Assembly (NCBI RefSeq): GCF_002776695.1
Contig: NZ_LFJC01000003.1
Coordinates: 8,010,599-8,056,213 of the forward strand
Origin: Bradyrhizobium nitroreducens
Lineage (GTDB): Bacteria; Pseudomonadota; Alphaproteobacteria; Rhizobiales; Xanthobacteraceae
DNA length: 45,615 nucleotides
Reading direction: 5' to 3'
The notes under the pieces: generated by a model
Told to the model about the DNA's origin: nothing
The model's input: the letters and a program-made list of their open reading frames with translations, nothing else
Database searches by the model: none
Position numbers and translations under genes: made by a program
In this document: positions 16,896 through 25,005 of the stretch, piece by piece
Numbering within the stretch: the stretch's first letter is position 1
Layout of the letters: each line of letters opens with the position of its first letter

Positions 16896-17686
16896 TTCGA
16901 CTTGCTCGTGAACTTCTTCACGGCAACGCGGAAGTCCTCCGTGTTCATTGCCATGATGATCTTGTGCTCCTCGGCATCGAGCTGCTGCTTCACCGGCGTG
17001 GTCGCGGCCTGATAGACCAGCTGCTTGGTGCCGGCGATGGCAGCGGGCGGGTTCTGCGCCAACCGCTCGGCGAGCTGTCGCGTGGCGGCCTTCAGCTCGG
17101 CGGCGGGAACGGTCTTGGCGACGAGACCCCATTCATAGGCCTGCTGCGCGGTAAAATTGTCCTCGGCCAGGAAGATCTGCAGCGCGCGGCGCGAGCCGAC
17201 CGTGCCAACGATACCGACCGTGGAGCCGCCATCCGGCGATACCCCGATCTTGGCATAGGCCGGGGTGAACTTGGCATCGTCGGCTGCGATGCAGAGATCG
17301 GTGACGAAAGCGAGGCCCATGCCGGCGCCGGCGGCCGAACCGTGCACGCTCGACAGCGAGATTTTCGGCATGCGCCTGATGATCTCGATGAAGGCATGAT
17401 AGTGCTTCAACAGCTCGCCGACCACAGGGGTCACCGTGCCGGCCTCGGCGGCCGCCCCGATTGTCTGCAGATCGCCGCCGGCCGAGAAGGCACGGCCTTC
17501 GCCTTCGATCACCAGGACCTTGATGGCGTCGTCGCCTTCGATAGCGGCCGCGAGCTGCTCGAGCTTTTGCGCAATCGCAAGGTTGACCGAGTTGAACGCG
17601 GCAGGACGGTTGAGCGTGATGGTCGCGATCGGACCGTCGATCCGCAGCAGGGCGGGATCATCGGGCTGGGAGATTGGTGCTGGCAT
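16892..17686 (-). CDS. Enoyl-CoA hydratase/isomerase (crotonase) family protein, isomerase-like active site
   Basis: A 264-residue crotonase-fold protein. The first oxyanion-hole segment is at 62-73 (GEGRAFSAGGDL) and the second at 115-126 (HGSAAGAGMGLA). The two glutamates of true enoyl-CoA hydratases are not in place: the positions read as Gly124 and Tyr144. Instead Asp152 in VSPDGGST aligns with the catalytic Asp of PaaG-type isomerases. It probably acts on an acyl-CoA as an isomerase or other crotonase-fold enzyme rather than a classic hydratase. I chose the ATG at 17686; an ATG at 17704 is possible and neither has a strong ribosome binding site. A perfect 14-bp palindrome lies 26 nt upstream. 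Confidence 0.85.
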   Translation of the reverse strand: MPAPISQPDDPALLRIDGPIATITLNRPAAFNSVNLAIAQKLEQLAAAIEGDDAIKVLVIEGEGRAFSAGGDLQTIGAAAEAGTVTPVVGELLKHYHAFIEIIRRMPKISLSSVHGSAAGAGMGLAFVTDLCIAADDAKFTPAYAKIGVSPDGGSTVGIVGTVGSRRALQIFLAEDNFTAQQAYEWGLVAKTVPAAELKAATRQLAERLAQNPPAAIAGTKQLVYQAATTPVKQQLDAEEHKIIMAMNTEDFRVAVKKFTSKSK

Positions 17687-17711
17687 CCTGGATATCCCCG
17701 GCATGAGGTGG

Positions 17712-17725
17712 TTAGTCGCGACTAA
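17712..17725. promoter_or_regulatory. Perfect 14-bp palindrome, candidate operator
   Basis: TTAGTCGCGACTAA is a perfect dyad 26 nt upstream of the crotonase-family start, in the 228-bp gap shared with the divergent ferredoxin reductase gene. Its length and symmetry suit a dimeric regulator such as a MarR or TetR protein. No such regulator is adjacent, so the ligand is unknown. Confidence 0.5.
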
Positions 17726-17914
17726 ATCGCAGATGGCGAGGGGAGACAATCCCCGCGGTGCACCCTTGCACTGGACGGAACGATAGGCTCAAATGGGCAT
17801 GCCTTTTCCAAGGGACGGACACGAGCGCCGGCTCCTCGTAAGGTCAGCAACCAAAATCAGCGAGAGAGGAGACGACATGGGTCACGCTCGTGTCTTCCGG
17901 AAATGGGCTGTCCA

Positions 17915-19135
17915 ATGAGCGACGGTCCGGTGATCATCGTCGGGGCCGGTCATGGCGGTTACCAGGTCGCGGCATCGCTACGCCAGGCGGGCTTTGCAGG
18001 CCGCGTCTGCCTCATCAACGACGAGGCGCATCTGCCCTATCAGCGGCCGCCGCTGTCCAAGGCTTACATCAAGGGCTCCGCCGGGCCCGAGAGCCTGATG
18101 TTCCGGCCCGAAAAATTCTACCAGGACCAGAAGATCGAGCTGATCGCGGGGCGCGCGGTGTCGATCGACCGCGCCGCGCGCAACGTGCTCCTCGCCTCGG
18201 GCGAGACGCTTGCCTATGGCCATCTCGTGCTGGCGACGGGCGCGCGCAACCGGCTGCTCGATCTGCCCAACGCCAATCTGGCGGACGTGAAATATTTACG
18301 CATCCTCGACGAAAGCGAGGCGCTACGCCAGATCATGCCGTCGAAGACGCGGGCGGTGATCATCGGCGCCGGTTTCATCGGCCTCGAATTCGCCGCCACC
18401 GCGCGGATCAAGGGTCTCGAGGTCGACGTGCTCGAGCTCGCCCCGCGCGTGATGGCGCGTGCTGTGACGGCCGAGGTCTCCGAATATTTCCAGGCGCGCC
18501 ATCGTGAGGCCGGCATCCGCATCCATCTCGGCGTGCAGGCAACCTCCATCGAGGCCGAAGGCGGCAAGGTCACCGGCGTCTCCCTGAGCGACGGACGACA
18601 TCTGCCGGCCGATCTCGTCGTGGTCGGCGTCGGTGTGCTGCCGAACATCGAGCTTGCGGCGGAGGCCGGACTGCCGGTCGCTGCCGGCATCATCGTCGAC
18701 GAATATCTTGCAACCGCCGATCCCAATATTTCCGCGATCGGCGATTGCGCGCTGTTTGCCAGCCCCCGCTTCGGCGGATCGCTGCGGCTGGAATCGGTGC
18801 AGAACGCCACCGATCACGCCCGCTGCCTCGCGGCACGGCTGACAGGCGACAAGAAGCCTTATGACGGCCATCCGTGGTTCTGGAGCGATCAGGGCGACGA
18901 CAAGCTCCAGATCGCAGGCCTCACCACCGGCTACGACCGCGTCGTGCTGCGCGGCGATCCCGCCAGGAAGGCGTTTTCGGCGTTCTGCTACAAGGGCGAC
19001 AGACTGCTCGGCATCGAGTCCATCAACCGCGCCGGCGACCACATGTTCGGCCGCCGCCTGCAGGCCATGGACCGCTCGATCACGCCGGAGCAGGCCGCGG
19101 ACGAAAGTTTCGACCTGAAGAGCGCGCTGGCATGA
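17915..19135 (+). CDS. FAD-dependent ferredoxin/rubredoxin reductase (PuR-like)
   Basis: A 406-residue two-dinucleotide-fold flavoprotein. The FAD motif GAGHGGYQVA is near residue 9, the HLPYQRPPLSKAY signature near 40, the NAD motif IIGAGFIGLEFA near 150, and the FAD ribityl-binding Asp lies in ISAIGDCA near 270. The C-terminal reductase domain begins around FWSDQGDDKLQIAGL. This architecture matches NADH:ferredoxin reductases that serve class I P450s, such as palustrisredoxin reductase of Rhodopseudomonas, and the small reductases of aromatic dioxygenases. No ferredoxin gene is adjacent; a P450 lies about 14 kb away. I chose ATG 17915; ATG 17903 would add four residues. It ends flush against the convergent ribokinase. 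Confidence 0.9.
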   Translation: MSDGPVIIVGAGHGGYQVAASLRQAGFAGRVCLINDEAHLPYQRPPLSKAYIKGSAGPESLMFRPEKFYQDQKIELIAGRAVSIDRAARNVLLASGETLAYGHLVLATGARNRLLDLPNANLADVKYLRILDESEALRQIMPSKTRAVIIGAGFIGLEFAATARIKGLEVDVLELAPRVMARAVTAEVSEYFQARHREAGIRIHLGVQATSIEAEGGKVTGVSLSDGRHLPADLVVVGVGVLPNIELAAEAGLPVAAGIIVDEYLATADPNISAIGDCALFASPRFGGSLRLESVQNATDHARCLAARLTGDKKPYDGHPWFWSDQGDDKLQIAGLTTGYDRVVLRGDPARKAFSAFCYKGDRLLGIESINRAGDHMFGRRLQAMDRSITPEQAADESFDLKSALA

Positions 19136-20053
19136 TCAACCGGCGCCGAGAACGGTAGCAACCTCCGCGGCCGTCGGCATCGACGGTCCGGCGCCCATGC
19201 GCTGCACGCTGATCGAGGCGGCAGCATTGGCGAAGGCGAGGGCGGCGCGCAATGGCACGCCGTCAGCCAGCTGCGCGGCGAGCGCGCCGACGAAGCAGTC
19301 GCCGGCGCCGGTGGTATCGACCGCTTTCACCGGCCGCCCGGGCACGACGAGCTCCTCGCCGCCGGCGAGCGCGAGCACGCCGCGCTTGCCGAGCGTGACG
19401 CAAATGGTCTGGTCCGCGCGCGCCTGGAGTTCTCGCGCGACCGCGATGATCGTCGCGGCCTCGTCGGCGTCCGTGAGCTCCGCGCCTCCGAGGAAGCCGA
19501 GCTCGGTCTCGTTCAGCACGAGGATATCGACCAGCGCCAGGAGCTCGCCGGGCATCGCTTGCGCCGGCGCCGGGTTGAGCACGGTCACGGCACCCGCCTC
19601 GCGCGCGCGCCGGAAGAACGCGGCGATGGTCGGCAGCGGAATCTCGAACTGGCTGACCGCGACGTCTCCTTTCAGCATCGGCACGATGCCGACGTCATCG
19701 GCGCCGACCAGGCCGTTTGCGCCGGGGATGACGACGATGGTGTTGTCGGATTTGGCCACCGTGATGATGGCCGTGCCGGTGTGCGCCTCGGCCGTGTCCT
19801 GGACGTAGCCGAGATCGATGCCTTGATCGCCGAGAAACTGCCTCAGCTCGGCGCCGAACGCATCCTTCCCCAACCGTCCGATCAACGTCGTCCCTGCGCC
19901 GAGCCGCGACGCCGCCACCGCCTGGTTGGCGCCCTTGCCGCCGGGGAAATACAACACCTGCCGGCCCGCAACGGTCTCGCCGATGCGCGGGTGGCGATCG
20001 GCGGTCGCCACGACATCCATGTTGATGCTGCCGGCGACGAAGACGCGCCCCAT
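19136..20053 (-). CDS. rbsK: Ribokinase
   Basis: A 305-residue PfkB-superfamily kinase with the ribokinase pattern. VAGSINMDVVATADRHP lies at the N-terminus, FPGGKGANQAVAASRLG at about 36-52 (PfkB signature 1), VLNPAPAQ and VLNETEL in the middle, and DTTGAGDCFVGALAA at about 255 (signature 2, anion hole and catalytic Asp). It phosphorylates ribose, or possibly another nucleoside-derived sugar, with ATP. The ATG at 20053 is well supported. The next PfkB kinase is 18 nt upstream on the same strand, suggesting a two-kinase operon. No ribose transporter is adjacent. Confidence 0.88.
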   Translation of the reverse strand: MGRVFVAGSINMDVVATADRHPRIGETVAGRQVLYFPGGKGANQAVAASRLGAGTTLIGRLGKDAFGAELRQFLGDQGIDLGYVQDTAEAHTGTAIITVAKSDNTIVVIPGANGLVGADDVGIVPMLKGDVAVSQFEIPLPTIAAFFRRAREAGAVTVLNPAPAQAMPGELLALVDILVLNETELGFLGGAELTDADEAATIIAVARELQARADQTICVTLGKRGVLALAGGEELVVPGRPVKAVDTTGAGDCFVGALAAQLADGVPLRAALAFANAAASISVQRMGAGPSMPTAAEVATVLGAG

Positions 20054-20071
20054 GGAGAACCTCGCGCGAAT

Positions 20072-20965
20072 CTAGACCCTGACCTCGAATTCGTGCCTGA
20101 CCTTGGCGATGTCCACAAGGGTCGGCAGGCCGGCCTCGTTGCCGAGGCGCTGGATCTTGAAGGTCGAGGCGGCGCGGGCGAAATCGAAATGCTCGCGCCA
20201 GCTTTTACCGGGATGGGCAAGATAGGAATAGACATAGGCGCCGTGGAAGACGTCGCCGGCGCCGTTGGTGTCGATCACGCGCTCGCGCGGGATCGGCATC
20301 GCCGGCATCACCTGCACCGTCCCGGTTTCGTCGTACCAGAGCAGGCCCTTCTCGCCCATGGTGACGCCGCCGATCTTGCAGCCGCGGCTCTTGAGATAGT
20401 CGAGCATCTTCTCCGGCGTCAGGTCCATCTGCTCGCACAGGCGCTCGGCGACGATGGCGACGTCGATGAATTCCAACAGCTCATGCGTGTTGGTGCGCAG
20501 GCCGCCGCCGTCGAGCGAGGTCAGGATGCCGGCCTCGCGGCAGACTTTGGCGTAGTGGAGCGCGGCGTCCGGCTGATGGCCGTCGACATGCAGCGCGCGG
20601 CAGCCGCCGAGATTGAGCATCGGGAAGGGGTGGATGTGTTCGTCGTCACGGCAGCGGACGATGGCGCGCTTGCCGTCCTTGGGCATGATGAAGGAGAGCG
20701 AGGACTGGTTCACCTTCCGCCCGTGCAGCGAGATCGCGTATTTCGCGCACATGTCCTGGAACATGCGCCCCAACCAGTCATTGGCCGCGGTGGCGATCAG
20801 ATCCGGCACGATGCCGAGCTTGGCGCAGCAGAACGCCGCCGTCACCGCGTTGCCGCCGAAGGAGACCGCGTAGTCCGAGGCCACGTGCTTCTCGTCGCCG
20901 GTCGGCATGTGGTCGGTGATGAAGACGACGTCGATATAGGTCTGTCCGATGAAGAGAGCCTGCAT
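20072..20965 (-). CDS. PfkB family carbohydrate kinase
   Basis: A 297-residue ribokinase-fold protein distinct from the neighbouring ribokinase. The N-terminus is FIGQTYIDVVFITDHMPTGD, the sugar-binding glycine pair is in VSFGGNAVTAAFCCAKLG at about 35-52, and the ATP-site signature is DTNGAGDVFHGAY at about 240-252 with the catalytic Asp. It would phosphorylate a sugar or nucleoside; PfkB members close to this type include sulfofructose- and inosine-kinase-like proteins, so the substrate is not assigned. It is upstream of rbsK and probably co-transcribed with it, 18 nt apart. Its start at 20965 is divergent from the VOC gene. Confidence 0.85.
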   Translation of the reverse strand: MQALFIGQTYIDVVFITDHMPTGDEKHVASDYAVSFGGNAVTAAFCCAKLGIVPDLIATAANDWLGRMFQDMCAKYAISLHGRKVNQSSLSFIMPKDGKRAIVRCRDDEHIHPFPMLNLGGCRALHVDGHQPDAALHYAKVCREAGILTSLDGGGLRTNTHELLEFIDVAIVAERLCEQMDLTPEKMLDYLKSRGCKIGGVTMGEKGLLWYDETGTVQVMPAMPIPRERVIDTNGAGDVFHGAYVYSYLAHPGKSWREHFDFARAASTFKIQRLGNEAGLPTLVDIAKVRHEFEVRV

Positions 20966-21175
20966 TGCCTGTCCGTCATGCGCTTTGTGGTCCCGGCCGA
21001 CGCGCGTACTTTAGCACCGGTTCCGCCGAGGGATCGCTGAAATTATTCGCAAAACTGCCGCCCGAAGCGCTTGAGGTCAGCATGCGGCCGGAATACGACC
21101 ATCACCGGGCAATGCCAAGCCCGGACAAACGCCGTGTTTCGGCTCACAGGTTCCAGGCCAATCAAAGGGGGAGAG

Positions 21176-22024
21176 ATGATCACGGGCCTCGATCACGTCG
21201 TCGTCCTGGTCAGGGACATCGATGCGGCCAGGGCGGCCTATCAGACGCTGCTTGCCCGCGCGCCGGCCTGGCAGAATTCCGGCGAGGGCGCCGATCGCGT
21301 GCTGTTCACTCTCGAGAACATGACGATCGAGCTGATGGCGCCGAGCGGCTTCACCGCGACGGCGGACCGGATGCGCGCGCTGCTCGACGACCAGGAGGGC
21401 ATGCTCGCCAGCCTGTGCTTCCGTGTCGCGGACATCAGCCGGATGCACCGGCGGCTGGAGCGGGTGGCCTTGGAGCCGGATCCGGTCACCGAGGTGGAGA
21501 GCAGCGACGTCGAATCGGGGGCAGTCCTGCATTGGAAGCGTACCCGCGCCGCCACGGAACTCACGCGCGGCGTGCGCATGTTCTTCCTCGAGCTCGCCGA
21601 CGAGCGACCGCTCTCGGTTGCGACCGACATCGCGCCGATCGACGGGCTCGACCATGTCGTGGTCACCACCGAGGATTCCGAACGGGCCGCCGCGCTCTAC
21701 GGCGCGCGGCTCGGCCTCGACCTGGCGCTCGACCGCTCGCACCAGGATTGGGGCCAGCTGATGTTCTTCCGCTGCGGCGATCTCATCGTCGAGGTGGTGC
21801 GCCGGCCCGTCGCCGGCGGTGATCCCCAGCATGACCGGCTCTGGGGCCTGAGCTGGCGCGTCGCCGACATCGACGCCACCCGCGCCCGCCTGATCGCCGC
21901 CGGCCTCGACGTCACCGAGGTCCGCAACGGCCGCAAGCCGGGCACGCGGATCATGACGGTGCGGAGTGGGACCTGCGGGATTCAGACGGTGCTGCTGGAG
22001 CGGTCGCCGAAGCCGGCGGAGTGA
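21176..22024 (+). CDS. VOC (glyoxalase/dioxygenase fold) family protein, two modules
   Basis: A 282-residue protein made of two vicinal-oxygen-chelate modules. Module 1 begins GLDHVVVLVRDIDAARAAYQ at residue 4; module 2 begins GLDHVVVTTEDSERAAALYG near residue 158 and contains the iron-ligand-like Glu in DLIVEVVRRP. Each VOC half supplies a beta-alpha-beta3 unit around a metal site; members are glyoxalases, extradiol dioxygenases, epimerases or resistance proteins. The first His of each module is present. AAGGGGGAGAG directly precedes the ATG at 21176, a very strong ribosome binding site. The gene appears monocistronic. Reaction unknown. Confidence 0.88.
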   Translation: MITGLDHVVVLVRDIDAARAAYQTLLARAPAWQNSGEGADRVLFTLENMTIELMAPSGFTATADRMRALLDDQEGMLASLCFRVADISRMHRRLERVALEPDPVTEVESSDVESGAVLHWKRTRAATELTRGVRMFFLELADERPLSVATDIAPIDGLDHVVVTTEDSERAAALYGARLGLDLALDRSHQDWGQLMFFRCGDLIVEVVRRPVAGGDPQHDRLWGLSWRVADIDATRARLIAAGLDVTEVRNGRKPGTRIMTVRSGTCGIQTVLLERSPKPAE

Positions 22025-22028
22025 TTCT

Positions 22029-22137
22029 GTCATTCCGGGGCGTCGCGAAGCGACCAGCCCGGACTCCATTCAGCCGCCCGGCCCTGCGGCCCGATGGATT
22101 TCGGGCTCGCGCCCAAGAGGGCGCGCCCCGGAATGAC
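22029..22137. repeat. Palindromic intergenic repeat, type A
   Basis: The outer GTCATTCCGGGGC and GCCCCGGAATGAC arms enclose hairpin 1 (GTCGC-gaa-GCGAC), a central near-perfect stem (AGCCCGGACTCCAT with ATGGATTTCGGGCT) and hairpin 3 (GCGCCC-aaga-GGGCGC). The fold matches the copies at 3134, 4868 and 22951 with different apical hairpins. It begins 4 nt after the VOC stop codon. Confidence 0.88.
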
Positions 22138-22218
22138 GGAGCCAACCAGCATCCTTGCGTTCTCAAGCGCACGCCCGCGTGTTACACGCGTATCGACAGC
22201 ACCCAGCGAGCACCCGGT

Positions 22219-22932
22219 TTGGCGAAGGCGAAGGCAAAGCGAACTCTGAAATGGCAGCGCGATCCCGAGGGGATGCGGCTGCGCATTCTCGAAGCCGCCA
22301 AGCAGGAGTTCTCCGCCCACGGCCTCGCCGGCGCGCGGGTCGACCGCATCGCGGCCAAGGCCGGCGCCAACAAGCGCATGCTGTACTATCACGTCGGCAA
22401 CAAGGACGAGCTCTATCTTGCCGTGCTCGAAGGCGCCTATGACAAGATCCGCAGCGAGGAGCGGGGGCTCGATCTCGAACATCTCGATCCGCCCGAGGCG
22501 ATCAGGCGGCTGATCGAGTTCACCTGGAATTACTTCCTGCGCAATCCCGAATTCCTGTCGCTGCTCCAGACCGAGAACCTCGCGCGCGCAAAACACCTGA
22601 AGAAATCGACCAAGGTCAAGTCGATGCATTCGCCCTTCGTCGAGATGATCCGCACCGTGGTGCGGCGCGGCGTCGATAGTGGCGACTTCCAGGTCGCGGT
22701 CGATCCGGTGCAGCTCTACATTTCGATCGCAGGGCTCTGCTTCTTCTATCTCTCGAACTCGGCAACGCTCAGCGTGATCTTCGGCCGCGATCTCCTGGAC
22801 AAAAAGGCCAAGGACGAGCGGCTGGCGCATATGGTCGGTCTCGTGCTGGCTGCGCTGACCGGACAATCCGTGGCGCTGTTCGAGGTCGCGAAGGCACCGA
22901 AGTCCCGCGCCGCGGTGGCGCAGACGGCTTAG
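22219..22932 (+). CDS. TetR/AcrR family transcriptional regulator
   Basis: A regulator of about 237 residues. The TetR helix-turn-helix is clear at about residues 20-65 (ILEAAKQEFSAHGLAGARVD, then AAKAGANKRMLYYHVGNKDELY), followed by a helical ligand domain. The start is uncertain: no ATG precedes the DNA-binding domain at a sensible position, so I chose TTG at 22219, which gives a lysine-rich N-terminal arm (LAKAKAKRTLKWQR). The ATG at 22273 would begin right at the first helix. It precedes the ABC/DUF993 operon on the same strand with a repeat between, and is the best candidate for its regulator. Confidence 0.87.
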   Translation: MAKAKAKRTLKWQRDPEGMRLRILEAAKQEFSAHGLAGARVDRIAAKAGANKRMLYYHVGNKDELYLAVLEGAYDKIRSEERGLDLEHLDPPEAIRRLIEFTWNYFLRNPEFLSLLQTENLARAKHLKKSTKVKSMHSPFVEMIRTVVRRGVDSGDFQVAVDPVQLYISIAGLCFFYLSNSATLSVIFGRDLLDKKAKDERLAHMVGLVLAALTGQSVALFEVAKAPKSRAAVAQTA

Positions 22933-22950
22933 TCCTACATTCTCTCTGCT

Positions 22951-23030
22951 GTCATTCCGGGGCGGTCCGTAGGACCGAACCCGGAATCTCGAGATCCCGG
23001 GTTCGATGCTTCGCATCGCCCCGGAATGAC
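22951..23030. repeat. Palindromic intergenic repeat, type A
   Basis: The outer arms 22951-22962 and 23019-23030 are exact complements. Three abutting hairpins follow at 22963-22977 (CGGTCC-gta-GGACCG), 22978-23003 (one mismatch) and 23004-23018. Hairpins 2 and 3 are nearly identical to the copy at 3134; hairpin 1 is different in sequence but still pairs. Confidence 0.9.
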
Positions 23031-23140
23031 TCCGTTGGTGTACCGGAACCCGCCGCAAAACGTCACAGGGAAAGCTCTGGACAGTATTTATCCAACGGGT
23101 TAATTTCTCTCCACAACGAAGAAAATGCCGGGAGTGAAAA

Positions 23141-23950
23141 TTGGCCGAGCCGAAGCCGCAACATGCGGTCTCCAGGATGTTGAATGCGGCCTGGGTTCGG
23201 CCGTTCTTGTTCCTGGTCTTCATCGTCATCGCCTGGGATCTTTCGATCCGGCTGTTCAGGATTCCCGCCTATCAGATCCCGGCGCCGCTCGACGTCGTCG
23301 CGGTGCTGCGCACGGAATGGCCGGAGCTGCTGCGCCAGTCCTGGCCGACCACTTATGCGACGGTCTGCGGCTTCCTGCTGTCGGCGCTGTTCGGCATTCC
23401 CGTCGCGATGCTGATCGCGGGCTCGAAGACGGTGGAGAGCTACGTCTATCCGCTGCTGGTGTTCTCCCAGTCCGTGCCGAAGATCGCCATCGCGCCGCTG
23501 TTCGTGGTCTGGTTCGGCTTCGGCATCATTCCCAAAGTCATCTCGGCGTTCCTGCTCGGCTTCTTCCCGGTGGTCGTCTCCGCCGTTCAAGGCTTCAAAT
23601 CGGTCGACCCCGACATGGTCGATCTCGCCCGCGCCATGCAGGGCAACCGCTTCCAGGTGTTTTGCGCGGTGAATCTGCCGCATGCGTTGCCCGCGATCTT
23701 TTCAGGTCTCAAAGTATCGGTGACGCTCGCCGTGGTCGGCGCCGTCGTCGGCGAGTTCGTCGGCTCCAATTCCGGCATCGGTTATGTGATGCAGCGCTCG
23801 ATCGGCACCTTCGACCTGCCGACGATGTTCGCAGCGCTCGTGATCCTGGCGTTGCTCGGCGTGGTCCTGTTCTGGATCGTCGACCGGATCGAGAAGCTGG
23901 TCATTCCCTGGCACGTCAGCCAGCGCGAGGACGTGATTTTCGCCGCGTGA
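23141..23950 (+). CDS. ABC transporter permease (SsuC/TauC-like)
   Basis: A 269-residue inner-membrane permease with about six transmembrane segments (for example FLFLVFIVIAWDLSI at 22-36). The cytoplasmic EAA-type loop reads VDPDMVDLARAMQGNRFQVF at about 152-171, where it would dock the ATPase. The start is TTG at 23141, supported by GGGAG 6 nt upstream. It is first in an apparent seven-gene operon. The family imports sulfonates, nitrate, pyrimidine precursors or aromatic acids, always with an NMT1/SsuA-type binding protein, which follows here. Confidence 0.92.
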   Translation: MAEPKPQHAVSRMLNAAWVRPFLFLVFIVIAWDLSIRLFRIPAYQIPAPLDVVAVLRTEWPELLRQSWPTTYATVCGFLLSALFGIPVAMLIAGSKTVESYVYPLLVFSQSVPKIAIAPLFVVWFGFGIIPKVISAFLLGFFPVVVSAVQGFKSVDPDMVDLARAMQGNRFQVFCAVNLPHALPAIFSGLKVSVTLAVVGAVVGEFVGSNSGIGYVMQRSIGTFDLPTMFAALVILALLGVVLFWIVDRIEKLVIPWHVSQREDVIFAA

Positions 23951-24012
23951 CAACAATCAAGGCAACGATTGGCCACCAATGGCCGACGCAACAAAGGCAA
24001 GGGAGAGTGACG

Positions 24013-25005
24013 ATGAAGCGGTTGATTGGGGCTGCATCCGTGGCGCTGATGGCGTTTGCGGCCATGCCGGCGCAGGCGGCCGACAAGGTTGTGCTGATGC
24101 TCAACTGGTACGTCTATGGCGAGCACGCGCCGTTCTATTACGGCAAGGCCAAGGGCATCTATGCCGCCGAGGGCATCGAGCTCGAGATCCAGGAAGGCCG
24201 CGGCTCGGCTGCGACCACGCAGGCCGTCGCCGCCAAGACCGCCGATTTCGGCTATGTCGACGTCCCCACCATGATGCGCGCTGCCATCAAGGGCGCGCCC
24301 GTGGTTGCGACCGGTGTCTTGCTTCAGACCAGCCCGATGTCCGCCATGGGCTTCGCCGACAAGAACATCAGGAAGCCCGAGGACATCAAGGGCAAGACGG
24401 TCGCGATCACGCCGGCCGACTCCATGACCCAGATCTGGCCGCTGTTCCTGAAGAAGACCGGCCTGAAGGAAAGCGACTTCAAGACCGTCGCTGGCGACGG
24501 CCAGACCAAGCTCAACGCCGTCATCAACGGCCAGGCTGATCTCTTGCTCGGCTACGTCATGGATCAGTCGATGAAGATCAAGGACGCCACCGGCAAGGAC
24601 GTCTATCCGATCAAATTTGCCGACTACGGCATCAACATGGTCTCCTCGGGCATCATCGCCAACGCCGACTATGTGAAGGCCAATGCCGATCTCGTCCGCC
24701 GTTTCATGTCGGCAACGACCAAGGCGGTGGAAGCCGCCGAGAAGGAGCCGAAGGCCGCGGCGCAATCGATTCTCGATGCCAACCCCAAGGGCGGCAAGAT
24801 CGACACGCTGACGCAGGGCTTTGAGCTGACGATTCCGCTCTACCGGACCGCGGAGACCAAGGGCAAGCGCCCGTTCCAGGTCACCGACCAGAACATGACC
24901 GAGACCGTCAATCTGCTGGTCGAATATGGCGGTCTCGATGCCAAGGCCAAGGAGAACCCGAAGGCGTTCTACACCAACGATTATCTGCCGAAGAGTGGCT
25001 CGTGA
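24013..25005 (+). CDS. ABC transporter substrate-binding protein (NMT1/SsuA/ThiY-like)
   Basis: A 330-residue periplasmic binding protein. The signal peptide is residues 1-22 (MKRLIGAASVALMAF, cleavage after AQA). The mature start, VVLMLNWYVYGEHAPFYYGK, and the EGRGSAATTQAVAAKTADFGY and GKTVAITPADSMTQ segments are typical of the NMT1/THI5-like group, where aromatic residues near the N-terminus stack on a flat ligand. GGGAGAG precedes the ATG at 24013. It is 62 nt after the permease gene and overlaps the ATPase gene by 4 nt. Members bind small organic anions, pyrimidines or amines rather than ordinary sugars, which is notable beside the sugar-type enzymes downstream. Confidence 0.92.
   Translation: MKRLIGAASVALMAFAAMPAQAADKVVLMLNWYVYGEHAPFYYGKAKGIYAAEGIELEIQEGRGSAATTQAVAAKTADFGYVDVPTMMRAAIKGAPVVATGVLLQTSPMSAMGFADKNIRKPEDIKGKTVAITPADSMTQIWPLFLKKTGLKESDFKTVAGDGQTKLNAVINGQADLLLGYVMDQSMKIKDATGKDVYPIKFADYGINMVSSGIIANADYVKANADLVRRFMSATTKAVEAAEKEPKAAAQSILDANPKGGKIDTLTQGFELTIPLYRTAETKGKRPFQVTDQNMTETVNLLVEYGGLDAKAKENPKAFYTNDYLPKSGS

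Noticed and set aside
22021..22218. Longer N-terminal part for the TetR protein at 22219
   Set aside because: The upstream frame runs through the palindromic repeat and lacks any plausible start with a ribosome binding site.
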